This document shows, in pieces, positions 31,277-42,727 of a DNA stretch of 64,000 nt; positions within the stretch are counted from its first letter, which is position 1, and each line of letters starts with the position of its first letter. A program made the translations under genes and the position numbers. This DNA comes from Pseudogymnoascus destructans (Eukaryota > Ascomycota > Leotiomycetes > Thelebolales > Thelebolaceae). The DNA is taken from NCBI RefSeq assembly GCF_001641265.1, contig NW_020167548.1, positions 248,001-312,000 on the forward strand, written 5' to 3'. Under the pieces are notes generated by a model. The model was not told the DNA's origin and did not search any database. It saw only the letters and a program-made list of their open reading frames with translations.

Positions 31277-32338
31277 GTGAAACGATGCAAGAGTTATCGC
31301 CATGCAGTGGGCGAGACGAGGGCCTTTTTGGTCACAATCGAGCACAACTGGCGGAAGACCGAAGCCCAAATCAGGTTCCTTAAATCAATTGCTACCACTT
31401 TAGATGACGACTATCTCGAGATGCAATCACTCCTTTTATCCGAGCTAGAAGGCCAGCTGACTGCGACGCTCACCTTAGTCAACTCCCCCAACTTCGGCCT
31501 ACTCAAATGCCAAGGAATCATCAAAGGATCAGAGACTGTCGCAGATCAGTTCGGACACCCCAAGCCTCTTCCAACCTTTTCATTCGTGTTTGAAATCCCC
31601 AAAGACTTCCGGAACCCGCGAACTCTCCGTGGCATTTTACAGGAAGCTGCTCCTTTCCCATTGCATGAGCGACTCGACCTCGCGCGCCAACTCACCTATT
31701 CGGTTCTGTATGTCCACTTCATCCACAAGAGCATTCGGCCGGAAACAGTTGTTGTGTTTGAGAATGAAACGTCGAGTATTGGCGCGCCGTTCTTGGTTGG
31801 TGTTCGAGAGGGTTCGCCCTGCGGATGGACACACTTATTTGATTGGAGATGAGAGTTGGGAGAAGAACCTCTGTATGTTCTAAGCTTCCTTTTATATCCC
31901 ATGGCTTTTTGACGGGATCTATAGACCGCCATCCAACACGCCAAGGTATTTTGCCCGAGGAGCAGTATAAGATGCAGCATGATGTATATAGCATTGGCGT
32001 AGTGCTTTTGGGATTGTCTTTGGACTTCGCTTGTGACTTGTGACTTAAGGTAACGTTCCGGTTGCTTCGGAATAAGTTAAACTCATGTCACCAGGCGAAG
32101 AGAGAGATCCTCGCTTGCGAGCCTTTCGGGATAAAGAGATGTTAGAGAGTCTTGCTGAGCGTGAACCACCTCGTAGACTTGGGAGAAAGTATACCAATAT
32201 GGTATTGCTGTGTCGGCGGTGTCTAGACGACCCAGAGGCTGTTGGTATTCCGGGTGGTGTGGATAAAGATGGAAAGGAACTGGCGTAAGTTTCGTTGAAA
32301 CAGTGCTGGAATTAATACATGGGATCTCTCTTTGATTC
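31277..32338 (+). pseudogene. HeLo/kinase-like fungal protein, several frameshifts
   Basis: The first frame carries KTEAQIRFLKSIATTLDDDY and a long helical part, then TLRGILQEAAPFPLHERLDL, LTYSVLYVHFIHKSIRPETV, resembling fungal proteins with a HeLo-like (prion-inhibition) N-terminus and a degenerate kinase domain. At about 31803 similarity shifts to another frame (FERVRPADGHTYLIGDESW). An intron at 31873-31924 (GTATGT...CTATAG) restores RHPTRQGILPEEQYKMQHDV and YSIGVVLL. The last part, from GEERDPRLRAFRDKEML, shifts frame again near 32288 before ending ETVLELIHGISL. Two frame changes and a stop after the kinase-like core make it a pseudogene unless mis-sequenced. Catalytic HRD and DFG motifs were not seen. 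Confidence 0.6.
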
Positions 32339-33010
32339 GCTGAGAGATCGAGCTAGAGGTTGAGATACTAAGACACTGAGATACCGACCCCATAGCAGAG
32401 AGGCCATGAGATTAAGAAGGAAGCATAGAGACGGGGAGACTAGGAGAGAGGCAGAGAGACTAAGAGAGGCAGATAGTCTAAGAGATCGAGGAGGGGGAGC
32501 GGGGAACTGAGAGACTTAGATACTAAGAGATAGGCATAGAAACAGAGAAACCTCAAGACCAAGTGGGAGGCGCAGAGACTGAGAGATCGACACCTCGAGA
32601 CCGATCACGAGGCCAAAAGGCACTGCAAACCGCAAACAGTATATAAAATATCAGGGTATCATATTAACTATCCTATCCTAACTATGCTATACTATCTACA
32701 CCCTCAGCGATATCATGTATCCAGCTGTGTCACCCCGCACCCGATTGCTCTCAGCGCTTTGCTATCCCCCTTCTCCCACCTCTCAAATGCTTTTTATCCC
32801 AACCCACACTCAAAGGTCCCCCATCCAATCCAATGCCGCTTCGCTCGCTGATAAGCAAAATATTATAACAAAAGAAAAGTATTAAGATGTATGCCGCCTG
32901 TGCTGTGTCCGTACTGCGAAGTACTGAAAAAGGGTATAATAAAAATGAAGTCGCTCCCATCCAAGCCAAGGAGGAAAAGAAAGTAAACCACCCCGCCAAG
33001 GTAGACACAT
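32339..33010. other. Spacer with purine-rich degenerate repeat
   Basis: From about 32340 to 32600 the plus strand repeats GAGA, AGAGAT, GAGACT and CTAAGAGA words without a fixed period. The rest is AT-rich spacer downstream of the small gene at 33011. No gene seen. Confidence 0.5.
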
Positions 33011-33520
33011 CTACCCAACATAACTCCCCTCAACAATCGTACTCAACTTCCCCCTCTCACTCCCTCCACTCCCCCTCCTACGCACAACCTTCAGCTTCCT
33101 CGCCTTCTTCCTGGCGCCCTCCTCCAACAGCGCCTCGCGGATCGCTCTCGTATCCACCAGCGACCTCGTCGGCCGCGTCTGTGCGAGTAACAACTCCTCT
33201 TCCCCCTCATCCAACGGACTCAGATCGTCGTCGTCGAGGTAGCTTGAAGCGGCTGTGTGTGCGAAGGGTGCGTTTTCATGGCGGGATGAGGATTGGAGAG
33301 ATGGCCGCGTAGGCCAGGATGGGTAGGCGCAGGGGGAGGAGATGGAGATTGGTGATGCGGAGGTGGTGGAGGATTGGTAGGGAGAGGTGGCGTGGTAGGA
33401 TGTTGGGTGTGAGCGCGGCGTTGAGGGGGCGGAGGATGTAGGTGATGAAGCTGCTGACGATGCTGCTGAGGAGGTGGCGGAGGAGGAGGAGGTGAAGAAC
33501 TGGGGGTAGGGGAAGTACAT
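33011..33520 (-). CDS. Small Ser-rich conserved fungal protein
   Basis: 169 codons, single exon. It starts MYFPYPQFF and is followed by a long Ser/Thr/Ala/Pro stretch, then CAYPSWPTRPSL, an acidic SSYLDDDDLSPLDEGEE segment, and a basic tail with KKARKLKVVRRRG. The YPSW.TRPSL word followed by a Leu-Asp/Glu-rich motif is common to short ascomycete proteins of unknown role, so it is probably real. No signal peptide or membrane segment. Being Ser-rich and bipartite, it is likely disordered and regulatory, which is inference. Confidence 0.65.
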   Translation of the reverse strand: MYFPYPQFFTSSSSATSSAASSAASSPTSSAPSTPRSHPTSYHATSPYQSSTTSASPISISSPCAYPSWPTRPSLQSSSRHENAPFAHTAASSYLDDDDLSPLDEGEEELLLAQTRPTRSLVDTRAIREALLEEGARKKARKLKVVRRRGSGGSERGKLSTIVEGSYVG

Positions 33521-33640
33521 TTTGACTTCTTGTGTGTGGTGGTGAGGGTGGTTGGTGGGTGGATATCGGATCGCTATCTGACTGCACCAGATGGGGCGAG
33601 AAGGGCGGTTTATATCACACTGTGCGAGGAACTATGCGGT

Positions 33641-33665
33641 GTCTGTCTGTCTGTCTGTCCGTCTG
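33641..33665 (+). repeat. GTCT microsatellite
   Basis: Six GTCT units with one C variant. Confidence 0.9.
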
Positions 33666-34105
33666 ATCGATGACAGCACTGTACTGCACTCCAGATGGAC
33701 CGATTACAACCCGCGACGCTGGTAGGTGGTCGCACGCGTCCGATCGATTACCAGTTGGTTGTCTCAGATGTGTGAGGTTCCGTGTCTGGCGGCTGCAAAC
33801 GAACGGCGGGCGTCGTTAGGGCGGGCGGTGGTGTGGGGTGAGTCGTCGGGGTCTGAATGTTTGAAATGTTCTTGATTTTTTGCGGGGATGTGAGATGGCC
33901 CGATGTTTTTTGGTGGTGTGTACTCCGTATGTGAGGTTGCAGACGGGATGGTGCGTTGTGGTGGGTTTTGAGAAGGTGGTGGTGAGGGTGAATATTGGCC
34001 GAAGTTGGTGATGACTATGTGGGTGATAAAATGGTTGAAAGCGGCGAGATAGCGAGCGGGTGAGAAATGTAGGAAGTTGGAAGTTGGAAGTTGGTATTAT
34101 AGTTG

Positions 34106-34161
34106 ATATGGAAGTCTTGTATGGTATGGAAGTCTTGTATGGTATGGAAGTCTTGTGTGGT
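34106..34161 (+). repeat. 18-bp tandem repeat, three units
   Basis: Unit TATGGAAGTCTTGTATGG, three copies; the last has GTG in place of ATG. Confidence 0.9.
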
Positions 34162-36325
34162 ATGTCTCTGTCTTTCAATAATATGCCGTCTTTGTCTCTT
34201 TACCAGCAAGAAAGAATCACCGCGAACAGACCGACCGAGCAGGAAGGGAGGGGGTATGTATACAAATTCCACGCCCCCCAGTGTACTGTACTGTAACTTG
34301 GTTTATTCTCCCATCATCTCCTGGCAGTTCGCCCGCCCCATATCCCGCCCCCCCCCTATGGTCAGATCTCCCTCTCCCCCTTCATCGTCATGGCGGCCTT
34401 TTCCTTTTTCCAAACAACGACGCCTGCTCCGTGTGTACAAGCCCGGATGTAGAGTACCGCTGGCAGAGCAGCCGTGGGCCGTTCACGGGCGTGGCGTTCG
34501 GCGGTCTAAGACGGGCTAGGCGGAATGGGGGGGAGGGGGGTTTCACCGACGGACGAGACGCGGCGACGCGGTGTGTGTGTGGGGTGTGTGGGGTGTGTGG
34601 GGATTGGCGATGGGGGGTGGGGACAAGGGGGGCGGGGGGAGATGGGGAGATGGGGAGGGGGGCGGGGGGTGGGGGGAGATGGGGAGGGGGTGGGGGGGAT
34701 TTGTTGCTTTTGCGGGTGCATCCAGACGGTCGATAAGTAGCAGCCCCGTGGTGATGATGGGATGGTGTGATAGGGTGTGATAGGGTGTGATAGGGGTGAT
34801 AGTGATAGGGTGATAGGGCGTGATAGGGCGTGGGGGAGTGGTGGTAGGGAAACGGTGCGGTCACTGTGATCTGTGATGGGGGTGGTGGGCAGTGTATTGT
34901 ATCGCCAGCTGTATCAGTCAGTCGTACCTTCCACTCATCTGTTGTATACGACAGCGCCCGACAGGGCCGCCCAAGGCGCCCTGTCACTTATGATGATGCC
35001 CGCCTCTTCGCTCGCGACACCCTACACCACCCTACACCACCCCGTCTACGATGCACGATGCACGCGCAGTCAGACGTGCGCATTTACGGTGAGCAGAGGA
35101 CATACAGGACAACAGGACACGGAGGCGCGGCAACTGGACTACAGAGACGCGACGGCTGGACCACAAACGATAACAACACCCCTCACCTCCCATCGTCATA
35201 TCTACCGTCCCTACTCCGTACATCCCGCCCCATCCCATCCATCAACAATCTGACAGTTGACTCACTCGAGTCATTCCCCTCCATCTCATCATCATCCCAC
35301 TGCATCGCGACTTGGGGGAGAAGCTGCGATGGGGATGGATATTGGAGTGACGGGATGCCCCCCCCGCCCACATCCCGCCTCCGTTTCCGTCGCTCGACTC
35401 CACCCACCCAGTACGTATCGTAATCTCCGCTGCACCCAGATCGCTGGACCTTCTTGGGTTGCAGTAGTCGGGCGGGCGGTGAACAGACCGCCTCCCTCCT
35501 CTTCTCCGTTCTAATTGGACCGCGGCGCTGGCGAGGTGCCGCCGGTGTCCGAGTCGAGACGGGAAACCGCTGGTCGGATATCTGAGCTGTAGCTTCCAAC
35601 GTGTGGAACACGGACGCAGACGGTCGATAGTTAGTCGGGGCGGGGTGGCGGGATGTAACTGTATCAGTTCAGGTGGAACGGGAGGATGGGGAAGCAACGG
35701 GGGGAGACTGACAGCTGGGCGTTGAAGGATGGGCCGAGACCGAGGGGTGGCGATGTTTGAGGGAGGAGCGGAGGGGGGGACGGAAACATACAGACATACA
35801 TGCAGAGGTGCTTGATTGTGGTCTGGAGCTGGCTTTGGGATGGCGGTGGCAGCTGGAAATCCGGATTGTTGCATCATATGGCATCGGATCGTAGGAGGCG
35901 CGAGGAGCGAGGCGCGTAAAACAAACAGATCCATCCCCGAGACGTGACGTGACGAGACGGGGTTTGCTTAATTCAGACTGTAGCATCACACACCCATCCA
36001 TCCATCCTTCCCTCTCTCCAAAAATACACACCTTCCGCCACTTCCTCCTCCTCCACCCCCCCCCTCTTTCCGCCCCCCCACCCACCCACACACACACCCC
36101 TACCATACGGTACATCCCCTTCCTCCCTCCCGCCCGCCCAATACCGCCAATCATCCCCCCCACCCCCATCTCCCAGACCCATTCCCCCGCCCCACCACCC
36201 CACCCGCGGAGGTCGGGAAGGGGGCCCTTTAAACCCAAACCGAATTCTGAGGAGTGATGAATCTTGGGAGGAGGAAGGAGGAGGAGACGCGAGGATTGGA
36301 AACGGATGCGTGCACGAGGAAGGTG

Positions 36326-36417
36326 GGGATGGAATACCCACTCTCCGGGTCCCCCGGGCGTCGAGGGGAGGGGATGGAATACCCACTCTCTGGGTCCCCT
36401 GGGCGCCGAGGGGAGGG
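36326..36417 (+). repeat. 46-bp tandem duplication
   Basis: Two units, 36326-36371 and 36372-36417, differ at a few C/T sites such as CTCCGGGTCCCCCGG against CTCTGGGTCCCCTGG. Confidence 0.9.
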
Positions 36418-37156
36418 GATGGAAGATTGGCTTTACTGGATTGTGACCGAGGCAGAATTGACGGGGGCAGGGGGGGTTATGGTGATGCTAATGCCAGAGA
36501 AGAGAGTATTACATACATACATATACCTTATGCATTCATTTGTACCAGCCCCCGTGATATTGCCGCCCCGGCCCGCTCACTCTACGATAGTACGGTACGA
36601 GAAATTAATTCCCACCACACCGGGCCCTACACCAATCCACCGAACCCCTAACAACGCCAATTTAAGGAGCCCTTGTCGGAATCCCCACTGAAAATTAATT
36701 TCCCCATTGCCTCGGGTTCGGGGTGGTCCTAGTTTGGCTCTGAAAATGTCGAGGGAAGGGAGGGAGGGAGCGGGAGAAGGAGAAGGAGAAGGAGAAGGAG
36801 TGGGAATGGACGGGTTGCTCGCGTCTTCGCTCCACTTGGCAGGTTAACTTTGGGGATTTGGGAGGTGAGAGGGGGAAATTGTCTAGTTCAGGGGAGACTG
36901 AATACCGAGGGAGCGTGGATAGATCGTTGGGTCTGTCTTCCTGCTGGGGTGCTCCACATGTAACTTTTGTCAATTCGGGAGAGCGCCTGTCCGTACCTCG
37001 GGGAAGTGAAAAAAGCCGCCGTATGTAGGGGAGGTGGTAAACGGGTTGTTGGGTTTTGGCTCCGTCCCGAGCTCCGCGGCTTCTCCACTCCTCATACTCT
37101 GGTTTGGAAAGAGGAGATGATGAGTAACGAGAGAGGGGACAGGACAGATGGTTGAG

Positions 37157-37283
37157 TTTGCTTCCTTCCCTCCCTCTCTCCCTTCCTCCCTCCCTTCCTC
37201 CCTTCCTCCCTCCCTTCCTCCCTTCCTCCCTCCCTTCCTCCCTTCCTCCCTTCCTCCCTTCCTCCCTCCCTTCCTCCCTCCCC
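37157..37283 (+). repeat. CTCCCTTC polypyrimidine repeat
   Basis: About 127 bp of CCTT, CTCC and CCCTTCCTC words, all pyrimidine on the plus strand. Possible triplex former. Confidence 0.9.
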
Positions 37284-37682
37284 CGGATGAGTGGTCCACA
37301 TGTAACTTGCGAATTTGAGTTACCGTACCTGACATGACAGACCATCGAGCGTACAGTATACGACTCATGCGGGCGTGCAGCCGCCTTCCCGCTGTGCATA
37401 CGGCACTTCACAAACAATCCCACAAAAGGAGAGAAAACGCAAATCCCCACAACCCACCCACCAACCGCGGCAACACCCCATCTCCCCGCCGCCGTCCCAA
37501 ACCCGAACCGAACAACCCGGGCTAGGATCTCCGGTACACCAACTGACAAAGTCCACACCACCGCGTTGGTGTGATGTTACTGTACCCATCCGTCCCGACG
37601 TAGCGGGAGGGCGCACTTGGATGCGACGTCGCGATGCGGTGTGGAGGCTCTGTGTGCGCTGAGATGAGACGGGGGGAGCTGT

Positions 37683-37768
37683 CACTTTTTGGGGGGGGTC
37701 ACTTTTTGGGGGGGGGTCACTTTTGGGGGGGGGTCACTTTTTGAGGGGGGTCACTTTTTTGGGGGGGG
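37683..37768 (+). repeat. GTCACTTTTTGGGGGGG array
   Basis: Five units of about 17-18 bp: GTCACTTTTT followed by a G-run of varying length. Confidence 0.92.
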
Positions 37769-37882
37769 TACGCTGTTGTACTTCAATCGCGACGGAGTTG
37801 GGGAGAGCGGGTGTGAGCCGGGAGGTAAGGGTGCTGGGCGGAGGAGGGGTAACGTGATGAGATGGGTGATGGGTGATGTGAT

Positions 37883-38042
37883 GGGTGATGGGATCTCGAT
37901 CCTCTGTATTTCATGGGTGATGGGATCTCGATCCTCTGTATTTCATGGGTGATGGGATCTCGATCCTCTGTATTTCATGGGTGATGGGATCTCGATCCTC
38001 TGTATTTCTTGGGTGATGGGATCTCGATCCTCTGTATTTCTT
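37883..38042 (+). repeat. 32-bp tandem repeat, five units
   Basis: Units start GGGTGATGGGATCTCG and end TTTCAT or TTTCTT. The five units fill exactly 160 bp. The first three end CAT and the last two end CTT. Confidence 0.95.
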
Positions 38043-38067
38043 GGGAATTACATTTCGTGGGGGCTAT

Positions 38068-38220
38068 GTTTGTTGGTTTGTTGGTTTGTTGGTTTGTTTG
38101 TTGATTTCTTGTTTGTTGATTTCTTGGTTTCTTGGTTTGTTGATTTCTTGTTTGTCGATTTCTTGGTTCCTTGGTTTGTTGATTTCTTGTTTGTTGATTT
38201 CTTGGTTTCTTGGTTTGTCC
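38068..38220 (+). repeat. TTGGTTTG / TTGATTTCTTG minisatellite
   Basis: Interleaved copies of TTGGTTTG, TTTGTTGATTTCTTG and TTGGTTTCTTGG over about 150 bp. Confidence 0.9.
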
Positions 38221-38453
38221 ATCTATCTGTCACTCTCCTGTCGCATCTCCTTGCCCGACAATATTGGAACTCCTGAGTGAGCATCCCAAACAGGTGTTGG
38301 GAAAAGGAAGTAAACCATAAAATACACCTGCAACGTGACGATGGAGGATGAGGGAGTGTGGTGGCCAGAGGATTAAGCACGCATGAGCGTCTGGTTGTTA
38401 TCGCACGCCCCCACACGCCTTTCCAAGCCTCTCCTTCCCTCTTCCCTCTTCCC

Positions 38454-38535
38454 TCACCCCACACCCCACACCCCACACCCCACACCCCATACCCCATACC
38501 CCACACCCCACACCCCACACCCCACACCCCACGCC
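38454..38535 (+). repeat. CCCCACA heptamer repeat
   Basis: About eleven CCCCACA or CCCCATA units. Confidence 0.92.
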
Positions 38536-39818
38536 CCCACCCTTTCCTCCTCCCCTCCCACCACCATCCCACGGCATCCAGAAAACGTGATGAACATCAC
38601 ATTTTCATTTGCCTGCCTGCCTCGTCCATGACGTTTTCTCACACCTATCCATACACAGACTAGAGAAGTCATCACACCCCATCACACCTTGGCGCGTTCG
38701 TATGCCAGGAACGGGGTGTGCGTGCGTGCGTGCGTACGGGAGGATCTGGCGATCGTGCGGTATCGGGGGAGGTTAGCTGGGCTGCTTTGTTGAGTGGGTG
38801 CCTGGTTGGGCGTGGGATGGGATGGGATGGCGTGGGTGTCTGGTGGTGGCTCGTGAGGGGGATGAGTTGGGCGTTGGGGGGGTGTAGGCTGGTGAGTGAC
38901 GTGGGCTGGGCTTGAGGCCTTGGCAGTGACAAGGCTTGGGCTGGGAGGCGGATGGGGGTGGGCTTGAGGGGGGCACGGGGTTGTGTTGCCTGGGTAATGT
39001 GTTGTTGGACAGGCAGGTCATTGTGAGTCGGTGTGCTGGGGGTTGGGAGGTTGGGAGATGAGAGGTAGATGGGTTGGTAGAGTTGCTGGAGGGGGTTGGG
39101 GGTGTAGGTTTGGTGAGTTATATTTTGTATTTCACGTGATGGGGGTGAGGTTATTCTTTTGATATTGGGACGAGAGAGCTCTCGTGCCGTCCATAGGTTG
39201 ATCGACTTATGCTAATCTTTTGAATCTTATAGAATGCCTTCAAGAAAGCTCAATTCGATGACGATTGAACAGCGTCGTGCTCTTCGACAATGGACTGTCA
39301 ACAAAACACCTCGACCTTCCCAAAAAGATTGTATCGCCTGGTTTTTTGAGAAGTACAACATTCGAATTAGTCAATCTACAGTCTCGGAATCCCTTAGCAG
39401 CCGATTTATCAACCTTGATGATCCGATTAATACACCAACAATAGGGAAGAGGAACGATACGAATATACGTTGACAAGAAGTGGCTTAGCCAGATATTGAG
39501 GCTATTCTTTTTGAGTGGCAAGAACGAATCGATTCAAAAGGAGGTTTTACAACTGCAGAGATCTTACAAGAGAAGGCAAAGCGAATTTAGTCACAACTAC
39601 CACAATATCAAGAGAAGCCTTCGCCAGAGCTTAGCATTGCTTGGATACAGAAATTTCGACTACGTCACAACATCCAGATCGATGTCCTCCTTGGTTTATT
39701 GGCAAGGCGAAAACGCCCTCAAGCTTTACGAAACATCGACGTCATAGCAATGGGAGGGGTTGGAGGTGGAATAAGAAGGCTTGGATGAATCAGTTTATTA
39801 TGGCAGAATGGTTAAGGG

Positions 39819-40065
39819 TGTTACGATATCAAGTGTGCCTTGCAGCTCGAGTGGGGGTTCAGGGGTGTGGGGAGCTTTCCGGGGTTGGAGCAAAGTTTTC
39901 AGTTGTGGAGTGAATTCTCAGAACTGGTCTCGCTAAAGAGAATTTACTCCACAACAACATAGCTGTATATAGATTGAGCCACTGCTCGAGTGCTCCTCTT
40001 CTCTTTCCTTTCTTCTCTAGATTGAGTTTAATTCATAATACCCTATGCCTTGGTGAACCGTGACA
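39819..40065 (+). mobile_element. 247-bp solo LTR with AAGGG target duplication
   Basis: It starts TGTTACG and ends CGTGACA, an imperfect 7-bp inverted pair with TG...CA ends. AAGGG precedes (39814-39818) and follows (40066-40070). Removing it restores the transposase frame without a gap. It is unrelated to the ~0.9 kb family and to the gypsy LTR. No other copy is in the window. Confidence 0.9.
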
Positions 40066-40436
40066 AAGGGCTTTTTATGCTCGTATTGGTACAATACGGG
40101 AGGTTCTTCTCACCATGGACAACTTTTCAGCACATATCAAGGCCCTCAAATCGACACCACCCCCTGCGAATATCCGAGTTATCTGGCTTCCTCCAAATGC
40201 AACAAGTCGATTTCAAGCCCTAGATCAAGGTATCATTGCCTCTGTCAAAGCTCATTACCGTCGACAATGGCTTCTTTACATCCTTGACGCTTTTGAAAGG
40301 AATGAAGATCCTGTCCAAACGATGAATATACGACTTGCTATTCGATGGCTTCTTCGATCCTGGAATCACGACCTTACAAACTCGACAATCTATAACTGTT
40401 TTCGAAAGAGTACGATTGTTCAAAAGCCAGTTCAAC

Positions 40437-42152
40437 CAGTGTTCGGCGGATCGTATCCGGATCTGATCCTGAGCCCTCACGGGTAAGATCATGATCCGTC
40501 TGAGGCCTGACGGATAGATACGGGTTATATCCGGATCTTCAGGATAATGAGGCTTAAAATATAAAAATAGAATAGATAAAATAACTTATATAACTACTCT
40601 TCCCCCTCGTCATCAGCATCTTCGGCTTCACTTTCTTCAACCTCTAGTATATGACCCCAATCTCGTAAACAGAGTAAATATTGAAGAGAGTCAGGAGAGA
40701 GCCTGTTCCTTTTCTTCGTAAGAATATCAGCTCCATTACTAAAGACCCGTTCTGATGGAGCTGATGTTGCAGGAATTGCCAAATGGTCTCAAGCAATTGC
40801 AGCTATAATTGGATATTGATATTGCTTTGCTGCCCAATATTTGAGGATATCTGTTGCTGGACCTGGCTGGGGCTCAACAAGCCAGCTCTTCCATTCTGGT
40901 TCTTGGTAAATACTATGAGAGAGATATAAATTATCGTCGGAGTCAGGTTCTGTAGGTAATTGTGGTAAATCAGCCTCAGCTTCCCTTTTCTCTTCTTCAA
41001 GATAGTATTGGCGGTCTCTATATTGAATAAAGACGTCGTGGAACTGCTGCTTAACCCTATTCCGTTTGACTTCTTCAGTACTGCTTGGCCAAAGACTGTT
41101 GAATACATTAAGATTCATATGTGGATCGCAAATTGTGGCTACCCCTGAATGACTCCATCGTTGATTCGTAGCAAGCGTATAGTACTCATTAAGCTTCTTA
41201 TGAGCAGCGATACAAGCTAGGCCGATCGTTGATGATATACCAACTTCCTTCTGTAAAGCCTCAAGCTTCTTTATCATCTTTAGATACTGAGGAATTGCGA
41301 AGTTGAGCATTGGATATAAGCTTGCTTGTAGCTTTTGTGACGGCTTAACAAATATAACGAAGAAATTCTGAAGAGCGTGGAGCATTATCCAATCCTCCTT
41401 CTCATACTTAGATCCATTTTCTGTAGCTTAATAGCTGTTGAAACCATTTCGTACGTTGAGTTCCACTGGACTGGCATATCGAGTGATAGTTGTAGCTTCT
41501 TAAGACCAGCTGCTATAGTCTGCTTTTGAAGAGCATCTTTCCATTGCTTCGATTTCTGAATACATAGATATGTCTTCGTAGCTTACCAAGAGTATTCTTA
41601 ACTTCAATATTACTATCAAAGCTTACTGGAATCTGTGCAGCTCCCTGCTCACACTGATAACTCGGCAGTAGTGAATATCCACAGCCTGGTTGTAGGCATA
41701 TCATTTTTATGGTCGGAGGCCGAGTATCAAGTAATTCCCGACGATATAAGCCCTTTGTGAAGAGCTTCGGCAATGTCGCTGGCAGTACTACCCTTGGATG
41801 TTGAGGTAGATTAATCGATACGTCAACTGCTTCAACTGAAGGCTGAATAGGGGCAGGTAGATGTGGTAATGATAGCTCTTCTATTTGAGAATAGCTCTCA
41901 TGATCTAACGGCAAATCTGATAATTCTGAGTCGCTCATTTTTACTGTAATCGTCACATTACGATGGTATTTGAACCAGTATTACAGAATCAATTCTACGT
42001 CTATTATGTGGCCTTGGCTACTCTTGGCTATTCTTGGCATTATCTGTAAGATCCGGATATACGTACGGATAGATCATAATTATGGCGGATAGGATATATC
42101 CGGATCAGTATCTGGATCAGCTCAGGTCATACATGATCCGTGCCGAACACTG
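40437..42152 (-). mobile_element. hAT transposon (hAT-2) with terminal repeats and 8-bp target duplication
   Basis: It starts CAGTGTTCGGC and ends GCCGAACACTG. AGTTCAAC precedes (40429-40436) and AGTTTAAC follows (42153-42160), an 8-bp duplication with one C/T change. The 1716-bp element lies inside the pogo-4 transposase. Its own transposase is on the minus strand and decayed. Confidence 0.92.
40594..41956 (-). pseudogene. Decayed hAT transposase of hAT-2
   Basis: From right to left: an N-terminal acidic frame (41956-41513, MSDSELSDLPLDHESYS, with a Cys pair CLQPGCGYS), then a middle frame (41385-40789) with IGLACIAAHKKLNEYYTLAT and GVATICDPHMNLNVF, then the C-terminal LAIPATSAPSERVFSNGADI with RLSPDSLQYLLCLRDW. 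A stop separates the last two where R-D-H-L is expected (CGA to TGA). Internal parts, including the catalytic core, are missing. Same family as the element at 50335. Confidence 0.8.
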
Positions 42153-42581
42153 AGTTTAACTACCCTCACAACCTCTTCCTGATATTACCAATCTCTATCA
42201 ACAAGTACAACAAGCTGGGAATGTACATGACGCTATGGATCTTTCGAGCTTTTTAAATCCAGTCGATGAGGATATACAAGAGTTAGAGGGGTGGGAGGAT
42301 TTTCAAGGGGGGGATGCTATTCTTGAGGATATCATGTCACAATACGTCCCAGATACCACTCAAGATGATGAGGAAGAGGATGAGCCTTCTTCACAGCCTG
42401 TCCAACTACACAAGCTGCGATTAACGCCATTCAAGTTCTGATTGAGTTTACGGAATCTGGGAATAGTGACACCTCAGAAGCACCAACGTTCTTACGTTCT
42501 TTTGAACTTTTTGAGAGACAGTTAAGGCTCCTTGAAGCCAATTCACAAAGGCAGGGGACATTAGACTCATGGTTTATGTAA

Positions 42582-42727
42582 ATAGCTTCAATTTTAAATT
42601 TAATCACGTGTAATACATTTACTCGATATATGCATTAAGTCGATATATGCATTAAGTCGATATATTTTTGTGGATCCGAGGCATCGACTTATCATTTTTT
42701 TACTGTATAGGCTTTAGAACATCTAAA
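42582..42727 (+). repeat. Three TCGATATATGCATTAAG units
   Basis: Between pogo-4 and the next hAT fragment, a 17-bp unit TCGATATATGCATTAAG occurs twice and begins a third time (about 42625-42666). Confidence 0.7.

Larger units (their letters stand above)
33521..39233. other. Gene-empty minisatellite-rich region
   Basis: 5.7 kb without a supportable gene. Frames up to 288 codons are simple-repeat translations or Pro/Arg-rich artefacts. It carries at least seven tandem arrays, listed separately, plus G-rich stretches around 34575-34710. It starts at the promoter of the minus-strand gene at 33520 and ends at the pogo transposase at 39234. Confidence 0.6.
39234..42581 (+). pseudogene. pogo/CENP-B-type transposase (pogo-4), invaded twice
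   Basis: Host parts are 39234-39818, 40066-40436 and 42153-42581. They give a CENP-B N-terminal helix-turn-helix (EQRRALRQWTVNKTPRPSQK, ISQSTVSESL), a Tc5-like segment (PDIEAILFEWQERID) and, after an internal deletion near 39750, LLTMDNFSAHIKALKSTPPP, WLPPNATSRFQALDQGI and VKAHYRRQWLL. The last segment has DLSSFLNPVDEDIQELEG and ends GTLDSWFM before TAA. The first catalytic Asp region is lost. Removing a 247-bp LTR restores MAEWLRAFYARIGTIREVL, and removing a hAT joins the third segment. Frameshifts occur at about 39470 and 42410. Non-functional. Confidence 0.85.

Noticed and set aside
36695..37561. 288-codon minus-strand frame
   Set aside because: Its centre is the polypyrimidine repeat read as Gly/Arg/Glu/Lys. 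No domain, no conserved segment.
37683..38220. CRISPR-like array
   Set aside because: The units are directly tandem without unique spacers, and the genome is eukaryotic.
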